Shown: positions 1 to 6,926, numbered from the stretch's first letter. The stretch is 16,508 nucleotides of DNA from DASVDE01 sp963740065 (GCA_963740065.1 CAVUCS010000007.1:1-16508); one strand, 5' to 3'. A program made the numbers and translations. The notes: generated by a model not told the origin, from the letters alone.

Positions 1-75
1 GACTTCATCTCCGACGGCCCCGCCCCGCCGCTCGCCGCAAAGCGCCTCCTGCCCGGCTTCCGTGAAGTCGGCTAG
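1..75 (+). CDS. C-terminal end of an unidentified protein (partial)
   Basis: An open frame enters from the left edge and stops at TAG 73-75. It gives 24 residues ending LLPGFREVG. Third positions are mostly G or C, as expected for a coding sequence here, but the piece is too short to identify and no domain can be named. It could be a chance open frame. The plus-strand orientation matches the genes that follow. Confidence 0.35.
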   Translation, partial: DFISDGPAPPLAAKRLLPGFREVG

Positions 76-239
76 GAGCGCCCGTAGGCCGTCTCTATAT
101 AAGGACCTACAAAAACCCAGGGCCCGGGCCTGGCGCCCCTCCTCCTGCGCAGAGTCCGCCAAGCCCAGCTCAACTTCCGCACCAACGGCGTCCTCCTGGA
201 TGGCATAGGCCCCCAGTGACCCAGCCCCGCACACCCCAC

Positions 240-284
240 GGTGCAACGCGTATGCCATGAAATGACTGGTGTATGCGTTGCACC
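240..284. repeat. Hairpin repeat, copy 1
   Basis: An 18-bp arm (240-257, GGTGCAACGCGTATGCCA) pairs fully with 267-284 (TGGTGTATGCGTTGCACC) if G-T wobbles are allowed, leaving a 9-base loop TGAAATGAC. A second copy lies 73 bp downstream. The pairing would form in RNA or single-stranded DNA. No known family is recognised; it resembles REP-type intergenic repeats in style. Confidence 0.7.
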
Positions 285-312
285 GCTCCGGCTGTCTCCG
301 CTCGTTCCAGCA

Positions 313-357
313 GGTGCAACGCGTACGCCATGAAATGGCTGTCGTATGCGTTTCACC
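313..357. repeat. Hairpin repeat, copy 2
   Basis: This copy has the same architecture as 240-284: arm 313-330, loop TGAAATGGC (331-339), arm 340-357. There are two mismatches (317/353 and 328/342). At two stem positions wobble pairs in copy 1 become Watson-Crick pairs here (T-G to C-G at 326/344, G-T to G-C at 327/343), which suggests the fold rather than the sequence is kept. The apex can refold as an inner GCCAT-GAA-ATGGC hairpin (327-339). It ends 58 bp before the next start codon. Confidence 0.7.
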
Positions 358-415
358 TTGGCTGAACATTCCGGTTATCCTCAGCGGACACCGCCGAACT
401 GCGAGGAGTGAGGGG

Positions 416-819
416 ATGGCTAAGACCAGCACACGCGCGACCCAGACCGCCAACCACGCCGCCGATCTTTACGCGGCGGCCCGCGAGAACCCCTACGTGC
501 AGCGCCTGATCGAGGATGAGGATCTGCCGACAACCTGCGCAAGACCTTTGAGGCTGCCCGCGGCGCCTACAACCGGGCGACCAGCAACGGCAAGAGCCCG
601 GTCAACGCGGTGACCAACGACAAGAAGGTGCAGAAGGACCTGCGCTCCGCGGCCGAGAGCTTGCGCGAAGCCTCCGAGCAGCTGCGGGCGCCGAAGAAGC
701 GCAAGAGCCGCCTCGGTCGCCTCATCCTCATCGCCATGGTCGCCGCCGCGCTCGCCCTGATCTTCAGCGAGGACACCCGCAAGACCGTGCTCGACACCCT
801 CTTCGGCGCCGAAGAATGA
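416..819 (+). pseudogene. Small single-pass membrane protein, frameshifted
   Basis: ATG 416 follows GAGGAG (403-408) at good spacing. The first frame reads MAKTSTRATQTANHAADLYAAARENPYVQRLIEDEDL and then turns into R/P/T-rich nonsense. From about 529 the next frame continues sensibly (DNLRKTFEAARGAYNRATS) through a charged helix (DLRSAAESLREASEQL), a basic KKRKSR stretch, one membrane segment (LILIAMVAAALALIF) and a short tail to TGA 817-819. The missing base lies near 527-528 (CTGCCGACAAC, where CTG-CNC-GAC would be expected). Restored, the product is about 134 residues, probably anchored with its basic side in the cytoplasm. I do not recognise the family. The break may be a real mutation or an assembly error. 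Confidence 0.62.
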
Positions 820-845
820 GAGTACACGAGCACCACCAGCATCAA

Positions 846-1024
846 CGGCGGATAGATGGCCGACTCGGATTGCCGCCCCCGCGGATAGCGCGCCTGGCAC
901 GGCGCTGGATCACCACCCACCTCCTCTCGAATAGCGCTGCTATTCGCTCGTGGATGTGCGGCGCCCAGCTTGGCCAGACGCGCCCCCTCGGGCACGTCAA
1001 TTCGAGTCGGCCATCTATCCGCCG
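846..1024. repeat. 179-bp palindromic element with 22-bp terminal inverted repeats (MITE-like)
   Basis: Positions 846-867 are a perfect inverted copy of 1003-1024 (22 of 22 bases). Inside, 888-898 pairs with 973-983 (10 of 11), and the centre is a perfect CGAATAGC-GCT-GCTATTCG hairpin (928-946). The whole stretch can therefore fold back on itself in nested layers. It encodes no transposase and I see no clear target-site duplication. It sits between the broken membrane-protein gene and the TetR gene, and its right arm lies just before the TetR start, so it may carry terminator or promoter-proximal function. Confidence 0.6.
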
Positions 1025-1048
1025 GGGCTACATAGACTGGTGACTCGG

Positions 1049-1657
1049 ATGGAGGCGGCGACTAAAGAGCGGGAGCTGAACAGCGAGAAGGCGCAGCGCA
1101 TCGTCGACGCGATGCGGGAGAGCGTCGCCAGACGCGGTGCCGCCGGATCGACCTTCGAGCAGGTTGCCGCCGAGGCCGGGGTCAGCCGCGGCCTCCTGCA
1201 CTATTACTTCGGGACCAAGGAGCGGCTGCTGGTCGAGGTGGTTCGCCGCGACGCCGAGATCCGCATCACCCGCCTCGACGAGCGCCTGGCGGAAGCGAAG
1301 AGCGTCGACGACGTGATCGACGTCCTCCTCGCCAGCCTCACCGACATGATCGAGAACGAGCCGGCCTTCTTTCTCCTCCTCTACGAGCTGTTCAGCGCCG
1401 GTCGCCGCAACCCGGACATCCGGCGCGAGGTCGGGCAGCTGTTCGAGCGCACCCGCTACCACGTCGCCGAGGTGCTGAAGGCGAAGGAGCGCGAGGGCGT
1501 GCTCAACCTCCGCTACGACGCCGAAGCGGTCGTCTCCTACCTCTTCGCGGTCGGCGACGGCTTCGCCCTACCGGGCCTCTCCGACCCCAAGCGCGACGAC
1601 GCCGCCGCCTTCGCCGCCGGCGCCGCCTCGGCCCGCTTCCTCCTCGTCAGCGAGTAA
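1049..1657 (+). CDS. TetR/AcrR-family transcriptional regulator
   Basis: The 202-residue protein has a typical TetR N-terminal helix-turn-helix at about residues 34-55 (TFEQVAAEAGVSRGLLHYYFGTKERLL), followed by an all-helical ligand-binding region. Length is normal for the family. ATG 1049 is chosen because the family homology starts there; GTG 1040 is in frame, and the open frame further upstream (to 950) runs through the palindromic element and is not credible. No good ribosome binding site is visible. The gene lies directly upstream of an MMPL exporter on the same strand, with a long dyad between them, so it likely represses the exporter and possibly itself. That target assignment is inference. 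Confidence 0.9.
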   Translation: MEAATKERELNSEKAQRIVDAMRESVARRGAAGSTFEQVAAEAGVSRGLLHYYFGTKERLLVEVVRRDAEIRITRLDERLAEAKSVDDVIDVLLASLTDMIENEPAFFLLLYELFSAGRRNPDIRREVGQLFERTRYHVAEVLKAKEREGVLNLRYDAEAVVSYLFAVGDGFALPGLSDPKRDDAAAFAAGAASARFLLVSE

Positions 1658-1675
1658 CGCCCGGAACCGCCCGCT

Positions 1676-1718
1676 CCGCTGCGAGTTATCCTTGACAGTC
1701 AGGGATAACTCGCAGCGG
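1676..1718. promoter_or_regulatory. 43-bp near-perfect dyad, candidate TetR operator
   Basis: Arm CCGCTGCGAGTTATCC (1676-1691) is matched perfectly by 1703-1718. The core TTGACAGTCAG continues the symmetry to the central base, with only one wobble position (1692/1702). There is no T-tract after it, so a simple intrinsic terminator is less likely. It lies 18 bp after the TetR stop and 100 bp before the exporter start, where an operator would be expected. The rest of 1658-1817 holds GAGGAG at 1745-1750 and a possible 20-codon leader ORF (GTG 1763 to TGA 1825). Confidence 0.55.
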
Positions 1719-1817
1719 AATTGTCGGTGGGGCGTTAAGGGATAGAGGAGACCCCAAGAAGCGTGACCGCCATCACATACGCCTGGCCGTTTGTTCGAAA
1801 AACTGGCCGCCTAGCCA

Positions 1818-4031
1818 ATGCGTGAGCTCATGGTCAAGCTGGCAGGTTTTCTGGGGCGCCACCGCCGCTTGGTCATCGCCGCGTGGGTAGTGATCGTTCT
1901 CCTCGCGCTTCCCTTCGCCTCCAGACAGACCGAGCACCTCACCGGTGGCGGCTTCGATGTGCCGGGAAGCCAGTCGAAAGCGGTCAGCGACTCGCTCGAC
2001 CGTGATTTCGGCGGGCAGGCGGACGGGGTCGCGGTGATGCTGCGGGCCGAGCCCGACGCCACCGCCGCCGAGCGCGCCGCCGCCGTGCGCCGCGTCCAGC
2101 GCAGAGTCGCCGCCGTTCCCGACATCGCGTTGCCGCCCCGGGTCGCCCGCTTCGCCGGGGCCCAGCTCCAAGAGGCCGACGTCGCGATGCTGCCCCTGGT
2201 CAGCCCGCTCTCCTCCGACCAGCTGATCGACCCCGCCGCGACCCTGCGCGAGGACCTCGACCCGGGCTCGACCCAAGCCGGCGTCACCACCTACCTGGCG
2301 GGACAGCCGACGATCTGGGCCGGGATGCAGGAGCTCTCCAAGCGTGACCTCGCCCGCGCCGAGGCGGGCGGCTTCCCGATCGTCGCGATCATCCTCCTCG
2401 TCATCTTCGGCTCGCTCGCCGCCGCGGCGCTCCCCCTCACCCTGGGCTTCGTCAGCGTGATGGTCACCGGCGCGCTGATCTACTTCCTCTCCCAGCAGAT
2501 GGAGACCTCGGTCTTCGTCACCAATATGGCCTCGATGATCGGCATCGGGGTGGCGATCGACTACTCGCTGTTCATCCTCGCCCGCTACCGGGAGGAGCGC
2601 AGAGCCGGTCGCGACCCCGACGACGCCCGCGCCGAGGCGCTCTCGACCTCCGGCCTGGCGGTCACCTTCTCCGGCCTCGCGGTGGTCGTCTCCCTGGCCG
2701 GCCTCTGGATGGTCGACAACCAGGCGCTGCGCTCGATGGCGCTGGGCGCGATGATCGTCGTCGGCGTCTCGATCCTGACCGCGATCACCCTGCTGCCGGC
2801 GCTGATCACCACCCTGGGCGATCGCGTCCTCCCCGGCGGCATCGTCGCCAAAGCCCTCGGCTGGATTCGCCGCCTGTTTAGGGGAAGCGGCCCCGCCCCC
2901 GACCGCGAGGCGTTTTGGGTGCGCTGGACCAATCGCGTCATGGCCCGCCCCTGGACCGCCGTGATCGGCGTCAGCGCCATCTTGCTCTTCCTCGCGATCC
3001 CCGTCCTTTCGCTCCAGATGGGCACCACGGCGCTCGGCCAGTTCCCCAAGGACAGCGATGTCCGGCTCGGCAATGAGCTCGCCGAACAACAGGTCAGAGG
3101 TGGCGCAGACCCGCTCCAGATCGTCGCCTCCTTCAACGGCTCGCGCCCGCAAGCGCCGCAAAACCGCGCCGCCATCGCCACCTTCGTCAACTCCGTCGGG
3201 CAGACCGAGGGGGTCAGCTCGGTCGCGCCGCCGGAGTTCGCCGGCAACAGCGTCCTGGTTCGCGCCACGCCAAGCGACCCCAGCGAGTCCGACGAGGCGA
3301 ACGCCCTGGTCGACCGCCTGCGCGACTCCGTCATCCCGGTCTCCAGACTCAACCGAGTGGCGACGGTCGCCGTCGGCGGCGAGACCGCGCGCAGCCACGA
3401 CGTGCGCCGCCTGATCAGCGGCTCGATGTGGAAAATCATCCTCTTCGTCCTCGCCCTCAGCTTCCTCGTCCTGATGGTGATGCTGCGCTCCCTGCTGCTG
3501 CCGCTGAAGGCGGTGGCGATGAACCTGCTCTCGATCGGCGCCGCTTACGGTGTCCTGGTCGTCGTCTTCCAGTGGGGCTGGTTCGACGGCCTGCTCGGCT
3601 TCGACAGCCAGGGCGCCCTGGACACGATCAACGTGCCGCTGATCTTCGCCGTCGTCTTCGGCCTCTCGATGGACTACGAGGTCTTCCTCATGTCCCGCAT
3701 CCGCGAGCGCTTCATGGCCCACGGCGACAACAGCCGCGCGGTCGCCGAGGGGCTCGCCTCCAGCGCCAGAACGATCTCCTCGGCGGCGCTGATCATGACC
3801 GCCGTCTTTGGCGTCTTCGTCCTCACCGGCGTCCCCTCGATCAAAGAGCTGGGGATGGGCTGCGCGGTCGCGATCGCCCTCGACGCGACCCTGGTGCGGC
3901 TGATCCTCGTCCCCGCGGCGATGGTGCTGATGGGCAAGTGGAACTGGTGGATGCCCTCCTGGCTCGACCGCTTCCTGCCCAACCTCAGCTTCGAGGGCGG
4001 CGTCGCTGAGCCCGAGCCCGAGCTGACCTGA
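1818..4031 (+). CDS. MMPL-family RND transporter (MmpL/ActII-3-like)
   Basis: This 737-residue inner-membrane protein belongs to the RND superfamily, using proton flux to export lipids or hydrophobic compounds. The first membrane segment is at about residues 18-33, followed by an extracytoplasmic loop and a membrane cluster from about 185 (FPIVAIILLVIFGSL). The two MmpL hallmark Asp-Tyr pairs are present: GIGVAIDYS (D248, Y249) and GLSMDYEVF (D619, Y620). The two-fold internal repeat is evident. Length is normal for the compact actinobacterial type. An in-frame TAG at 1812-1814 bounds the start; ATG 1830 is the alternative, and neither has a strong ribosome binding site. The stop is 14 bp before the amidase, suggesting one transcript. 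The upstream TetR gene and dyad suggest repression relieved by a small molecule. The substrate cannot be read from sequence. Confidence 0.92.
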   Translation: MRELMVKLAGFLGRHRRLVIAAWVVIVLLALPFASRQTEHLTGGGFDVPGSQSKAVSDSLDRDFGGQADGVAVMLRAEPDATAAERAAAVRRVQRRVAAVPDIALPPRVARFAGAQLQEADVAMLPLVSPLSSDQLIDPAATLREDLDPGSTQAGVTTYLAGQPTIWAGMQELSKRDLARAEAGGFPIVAIILLVIFGSLAAAALPLTLGFVSVMVTGALIYFLSQQMETSVFVTNMASMIGIGVAIDYSLFILARYREERRAGRDPDDARAEALSTSGLAVTFSGLAVVVSLAGLWMVDNQALRSMALGAMIVVGVSILTAITLLPALITTLGDRVLPGGIVAKALGWIRRLFRGSGPAPDREAFWVRWTNRVMARPWTAVIGVSAILLFLAIPVLSLQMGTTALGQFPKDSDVRLGNELAEQQVRGGADPLQIVASFNGSRPQAPQNRAAIATFVNSVGQTEGVSSVAPPEFAGNSVLVRATPSDPSESDEANALVDRLRDSVIPVSRLNRVATVAVGGETARSHDVRRLISGSMWKIILFVLALSFLVLMVMLRSLLLPLKAVAMNLLSIGAAYGVLVVVFQWGWFDGLLGFDSQGALDTINVPLIFAVVFGLSMDYEVFLMSRIRERFMAHGDNSRAVAEGLASSARTISSAALIMTAVFGVFVLTGVPSIKELGMGCAVAIALDATLVRLILVPAAMVLMGKWNWWMPSWLDRFLPNLSFEGGVAEPEPELT

Positions 4032-4045
4032 ATAGTCTCTCCGCC

Positions 4046-5455
4046 ATGGGAGGAGACGACCTCGCTTTCGCGGGAGCGGCCAAGCAGGCGGAGATGGTGC
4101 GGGCGGGGGAGGTCTTCCCGACTGAGTTGGTGCGCCTCTGCTTGGAGCGGATCGAGCGGATCGACCCCCAGCTCAACGCCTTTCGGACCGTCTACGGGGA
4201 GAAAGCGCTGCTCGAGGCCCAGCAGGCCGAGGCGCGGCTGAGAGGTGGGGAGGAGCGGCCGCTGCTCGGCGTGCCGGTCGCGATCAAGGACGAGGTCGAC
4301 ATCGCCGGCGAGGTGACGACCTACGGCACCGACGGCTTCACCGAGCCGGCCGCGGACGACGCCGAGTCGGTGCGCCGCCTGCGCGAGGCGGGCGCGATCG
4401 TGATCGGCAAGACGCTGCTGCCCGAGCTGGCGATCTGCGGCTTCACCGAGTCCGCCACCTACGGCGTCACCCGCAACCCCTGGAACCCGCAATGCACCCC
4501 CGGCGGCTCCAGCGGGGGATCCGCCGCCGCCGTCGCGGCCGGCCTGGTGCCGATCGCCTTCGCCTCCGACGGGGCGGGGTCGATCCGCATCCCCGCCGCC
4601 TCCTGCGGTCTCTTCGGCCTCAAACCGCAGCGCGGCCGCGTCTCCGTCGCCCCCGACGCGGCGCGCTGGAACGGCCTCTCCGCCTTCAACTGCGTCAGTC
4701 GCTCGGTGATGGACACGGCGCTATGGCTCGACGTCAGCGCCGGCGGCTCCTCCGAGCCCGGCGCCCCGCCGCCGCCCGAGCGCCCCTTCGTCGAGGCGGC
4801 GAAGTCCTCGCCGGGCAAGCTGCGCATCGCCCACTCGACGCTGGCGCCTCGCGCCGCCGCGCCGCCGACCGTCGACGCGGTCGCCAAGGGCGCCGTCGCC
4901 GACACCGCCGAGCTGCTCGCCTCCCTCGGCCACGAGGTGGCCCAGCGCGACCCCGACTGGGGGATGATCGGCAACAACGCGGTGCCCCGCTACCTGCACG
5001 GCATCGTCGAGGACTTCGCCAAAGTCCCCAATCCGGAGCGGCTCGAGCGCCGCACCCGCGGCTTCGCCCGCCTCGGCAACCTGGTCCCCGACAGCCTCTT
5101 CGAGAGAGCCCGCCGCGCCGAAGCCGAGGATGCCGCCCGCGTCAACGCGATCTTCGACACCCACGACGTGCTGATCACCCCGGTGATGGGAGGGACGGCG
5201 CTCCCGGTCCGCCGCTGGGAGGGACGCGGCGCGCTCCGCACCCTGCTCGGGATGAGCCGCTTCTACCCCTACTGCGTCCCCTGGAACCACCTCGGCAACC
5301 CGGCGATGTCCGTCCCCGCGGGCTTCGCCGCCAACGGCATGCCCCTGGCGGTCCAGATCATCGGCCGCCCCAACGACGAGGCAACCCTCCTCTCCCTCGC
5401 CGCCCAGCTCGAATCCGAGCGACCCTGGGCCGACAAGCGCCCGCCGATCTCCTAG
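4046..5455 (+). CDS. Amidase signature family hydrolase
   Basis: The 469-residue cytoplasmic hydrolase splits C-N amide bonds using the Ser-cisSer-Lys triad of the amidase signature family. The triad is visible: K81 in VAIKDE, S155 in GGSSGGS, and nucleophile S179 in DGAGSIRIPAA. The 24-residue S155-S179 spacing equals that of FAAH S217-S241. Length is normal. The N-terminal pattern (AAKQAEMVRAGEVFPTELV...IERIDPQLNAF) is typical and supports ATG 4046, although no ribosome binding site precedes it; a GGAGGAG lies just inside the gene. It is probably co-transcribed with the exporter. It could detoxify or recycle an amide handled by the pump, but many members act on unrelated amides. It is not clearly GatA: partner GatB/GatC genes are absent here. 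Confidence 0.92.
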   Translation: MGGDDLAFAGAAKQAEMVRAGEVFPTELVRLCLERIERIDPQLNAFRTVYGEKALLEAQQAEARLRGGEERPLLGVPVAIKDEVDIAGEVTTYGTDGFTEPAADDAESVRRLREAGAIVIGKTLLPELAICGFTESATYGVTRNPWNPQCTPGGSSGGSAAAVAAGLVPIAFASDGAGSIRIPAASCGLFGLKPQRGRVSVAPDAARWNGLSAFNCVSRSVMDTALWLDVSAGGSSEPGAPPPPERPFVEAAKSSPGKLRIAHSTLAPRAAAPPTVDAVAKGAVADTAELLASLGHEVAQRDPDWGMIGNNAVPRYLHGIVEDFAKVPNPERLERRTRGFARLGNLVPDSLFERARRAEAEDAARVNAIFDTHDVLITPVMGGTALPVRRWEGRGALRTLLGMSRFYPYCVPWNHLGNPAMSVPAGFAANGMPLAVQIIGRPNDEATLLSLAAQLESERPWADKRPPIS

Positions 5456-5471
5456 CAGCGAGGTAGCCATT

Positions 5472-5491
5472 GCGTACACAATCGTGTACGC
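5472..5491. promoter_or_regulatory. Palindromic operator of the toxin-antitoxin pair
   Basis: GCGTACAC (5472-5479) and GTGTACGC (5484-5491) are perfect inverted repeats around AATC, ending 7 bp before the antitoxin ATG. The two GTAC cores have centres 12 bp apart, similar to what I recall for paired TGTACA boxes in yefM-yoeB type operators. It probably binds the antitoxin-toxin complex and autoregulates. TACGCT (5487-5492) could be a -10 box for a nearly leaderless transcript. Confidence 0.6.
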
Positions 5492-5498
5492 TCTTTCA

Positions 5499-5786
5499 AT
5501 GGCGAAGACGGTCCCCGTGCGTGAGTTGCGCAGCAACCTCAGCAGCTTGCTTGACGATGTGAGTAATCGTCGCGATCACGTGCTGGTGACCCGCAATGGT
5601 GCTCCGGCCGCAGTCTTGGTTCCAATCGACGAGTACGAAGCGCTGGAGGAAACCGCTGAGATCCTGTCCGATCCCGGCGCCCTCGCAGCCCTGGAAGCGG
5701 GCCTCGCCGAGATTGCCGACGACGAGACGGTAACTCTCACCGAGCTTCGCCGTGAATTGGCCGAGCGCCGAGCGTCCGCCATCTGA
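5499..5786 (+). CDS. Type II antitoxin, Phd/YefM family
   Basis: The 95-residue protein has the Phd/YefM N-terminal DNA-binding fold (VPVRELRSNLSSLLDDV, then DHVLVTRNGAPAAVLVPIDEYEAL) and a C-terminal helical region (ILSDPGALAALEAGLAEI) that would wrap the toxin. ATG 5499 is preferred over GTG 5484 because the latter lies inside the operator and adds residues not seen in the family. No ribosome binding site is obvious, which fits a leaderless message. The toxin starts three bases after the stop. Codon use is less GC-biased at third positions than in the amidase upstream (AGT, AAT, GTT, TTG are common), which hints at acquisition by transfer. Confidence 0.9.
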   Translation: MAKTVPVRELRSNLSSLLDDVSNRRDHVLVTRNGAPAAVLVPIDEYEALEETAEILSDPGALAALEAGLAEIADDETVTLTELRRELAERRASAI

Positions 5787-5789
5787 TCG

Positions 5790-6053
5790 TTGGCCAAACT
5801 TGTTCTCGCCCGCCGTGCCCGCCGTGAGCTGCTCGGTCTCGACTGGCCCCTGATCGACGCGATAGAGGATGCCCTCGGCTTGCTTGAGCGTGACCCACGA
5901 GCAGGCCATGCTCTTCGCGGCAAACTCCGCGGTCTTTACTCTCTGCGGGTCGGCGCCTACAGGATCCTCTATCAACTGACCGACGGCGAAAAGACTGTTC
6001 GCGTGGCTGCGATTCGCCACCGGGCCATTGCCTACCGCGCCGACCCGCGCTAG
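5790..6053 (+). CDS. Type II toxin, RelE/ParE superfamily
   Basis: The 87-residue basic protein begins AKLVLARRARRELL and carries the RelE-fold core LRGLYSLRVGAYRILYQL and VRVAAIRHRAIAYR. RelE members cut mRNA on the ribosome; ParE members poison gyrase. The candidate functional residues are R53, R58, R76, R78 and Y82, which fit a ribonuclease better than ParE but do not prove it. Start is TTG 5790, three bases after the antitoxin stop, with no ATG option; a weak start would keep toxin below antitoxin by translational coupling. The 100 bp after the stop (6054-6153) separate it from a convergent gene, and nothing clear was seen there. Confidence 0.86.
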   Translation: MAKLVLARRARRELLGLDWPLIDAIEDALGLLERDPRAGHALRGKLRGLYSLRVGAYRILYQLTDGEKTVRVAAIRHRAIAYRADPR

Positions 6054-6153
6054 GCCGTCGGCTGAACGGTTTACCACCGTATCCGTGGGCCAACTGACCA
6101 TCGCCGTCGGCTTCGCCGGGCTGATCGTCGCCCAGTAGCCGGGGCGGTCTTCG

Positions 6154-6630
6154 CTACCCGCCCGCGGCGTCGAGGTCTTCGAGGTCGGCGAGGTCGCGGG
6201 TTCGGCCGGCGGCCCGCTTCATTGCCCGCAGGTCCTCGATCGAGCAGACGGCGACGCTGACGCCGAGGATCTCCGCCTCGCTTGCGCGCGACCGCAGATC
6301 TTCGTATGAGGGCACGCCCTCGAGCCCCTGAACCACGTCCAACCTGCCGAGATCCGTCTCGATCGCGACCTGTTCGCCGCTCGCCAGGAGTGCTGCGATC
6401 GACGGTGGGCTGCCCAGGAGGGCATCGTCCTTCTGCACGCGCCCGCCGGCCGCCACCGCCACTTCGGCGATGCGCTTGAGGTTGTCCGGGTCCGGCGCCA
6501 CGACGACATCCACGTCCTTCGTCCCTCGCACTACTCCCCAGGCGTTCACCGCCAACCCACCAACCACTACGAACTCAACCCGCGCTTCGGCGAGGCGTGC
6601 CAAGAGCTTGTCGAAGGCGGGTTCGCTCAA
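6154..6630 (-). CDS. Nucleotidyltransferase-fold protein (MNT/AbiEii-like)
   Basis: The 158-residue protein has the Pol-beta-type nucleotidyltransferase signature: VVVGGLAVNAWG (G24-G25) followed by GTKDVDVVV, with D39 and D41 as metal ligands. The C-terminal part (SIEDLRAMKRAAGRTRDLADLEDL) matches the tail seen in many small stand-alone members, some of which are toxins or antitoxins (MNT-HEPN, type IV AbiE). Start is TTG 6630, whose last two bases and the next form the TGA of the upstream small gene (TTGA), indicating translational coupling. No HEPN partner is visible. It converges with the toxin-antitoxin pair. A substrate cannot be named. Confidence 0.8.
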   Translation of the reverse strand: MSEPAFDKLLARLAEARVEFVVVGGLAVNAWGVVRGTKDVDVVVAPDPDNLKRIAEVAVAAGGRVQKDDALLGSPPSIAALLASGEQVAIETDLGRLDVVQGLEGVPSYEDLRSRASEAEILGVSVAVCSIEDLRAMKRAAGRTRDLADLEDLDAAGG

Positions 6631-6794
6631 GCTCTGCGAGCGGCTCCCGTGAACCGCATCAGCATGTGGCTGAGAGCGATTCCCTCAGCAAGGTTGACGC
6701 TGAGCGTCCGTCGCGCGTCCTCGCGCAGTCGCCGCACCCGGATCGCCTCCGAGGCGGCGTTCGCGGACTGGCCGCTTTCTCTGCCCGAAGCCAC
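6627..6794 (-). CDS. Small unrecognised protein coupled to the nucleotidyltransferase
   Basis: An open minus-strand frame bounded upstream by TAA ends at TGA 6627-6629, overlapping the nucleotidyltransferase TTG start. From GTG 6794 it gives 55 residues: a flexible start, then EAIRVRRLREDARRTL, SVNLAEGIALSHMLMRF and TGAARRA. The pattern looks like two amphipathic helices, basic overall and not RHH or HTH in an obvious way. Third positions are G/C-rich. The start is uncertain: no ribosome binding site fits GTG 6794 well. The four-base overlap and the helix-like composition make it likely real; it may be the functional partner of the downstream protein. Confidence 0.5.
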   Translation of the reverse strand: MASGRESGQSANAASEAIRVRRLREDARRTLSVNLAEGIALSHMLMRFTGAARRA

Positions 6795-6863
6795 ACGAAC
6801 ATCGTAGGCCAGCCCTCGCTCCCCACCGCCCGCCCTGCCCAGAATTTTTTAGGCTCCACTCTC

Positions 6864-6902
6864 TTGCATAAATGGAAACAGCTGTGCTACTGTCCGGTAC
6901 AG
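6864..6902 (+). promoter_or_regulatory. Promoter with overlapping operator for the tandem TetR genes
   Basis: TTGCAT (6864-6869) and TACTGT (6888-6893) are 18 bp apart and resemble -35 and -10 boxes. The -10 box overlaps a short dyad CTGTCCGGTACAG (6890-6902; arms CTGT/ACAG with an inner C/G pair), the usual placement for a repressor site. ATGGAAACAG (6872-6881) and CGGTACAG (6895-6902) both recur downstream of the regulator pair at 8485-8524. The A/T-rich stretch before it (6845-6851) stands out from the surrounding GC. Confidence 0.4.
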
Positions 6903-6926
6903 GGTGGTGCCTAATAGGGGGTTTTC

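Noticed and set aside
240..357. CRISPR-like repeat pair
   Set aside because: Only two units, each itself a hairpin with a short irregular spacer, and no cas genes in the window.
950..1048. N-terminal extension of the first TetR gene from ATG 950
   Set aside because: It runs through the right half of the palindromic element, has P/R-rich composition unlike TetR N-termini and has no ribosome binding site.
1692..1697. TTGACA as a -35 box for the exporter
   Set aside because: It lies in the centre of the dyad and no -10-like hexamer occurs 16-19 bp downstream.
1773..3722. 649-codon open frame on the minus strand
   Set aside because: It is the antisense shadow of the MMPL gene: D/G/R/H/A-rich with no domain, while the plus strand encodes a complete transporter with both Asp-Tyr motifs.
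6085..6138. 17-codon hydrophobic frame (GTG 6085 to TAG) between the toxin and the convergent gene
   Set aside because: Too short, no ribosome binding site and no family resemblance; treated as chance.
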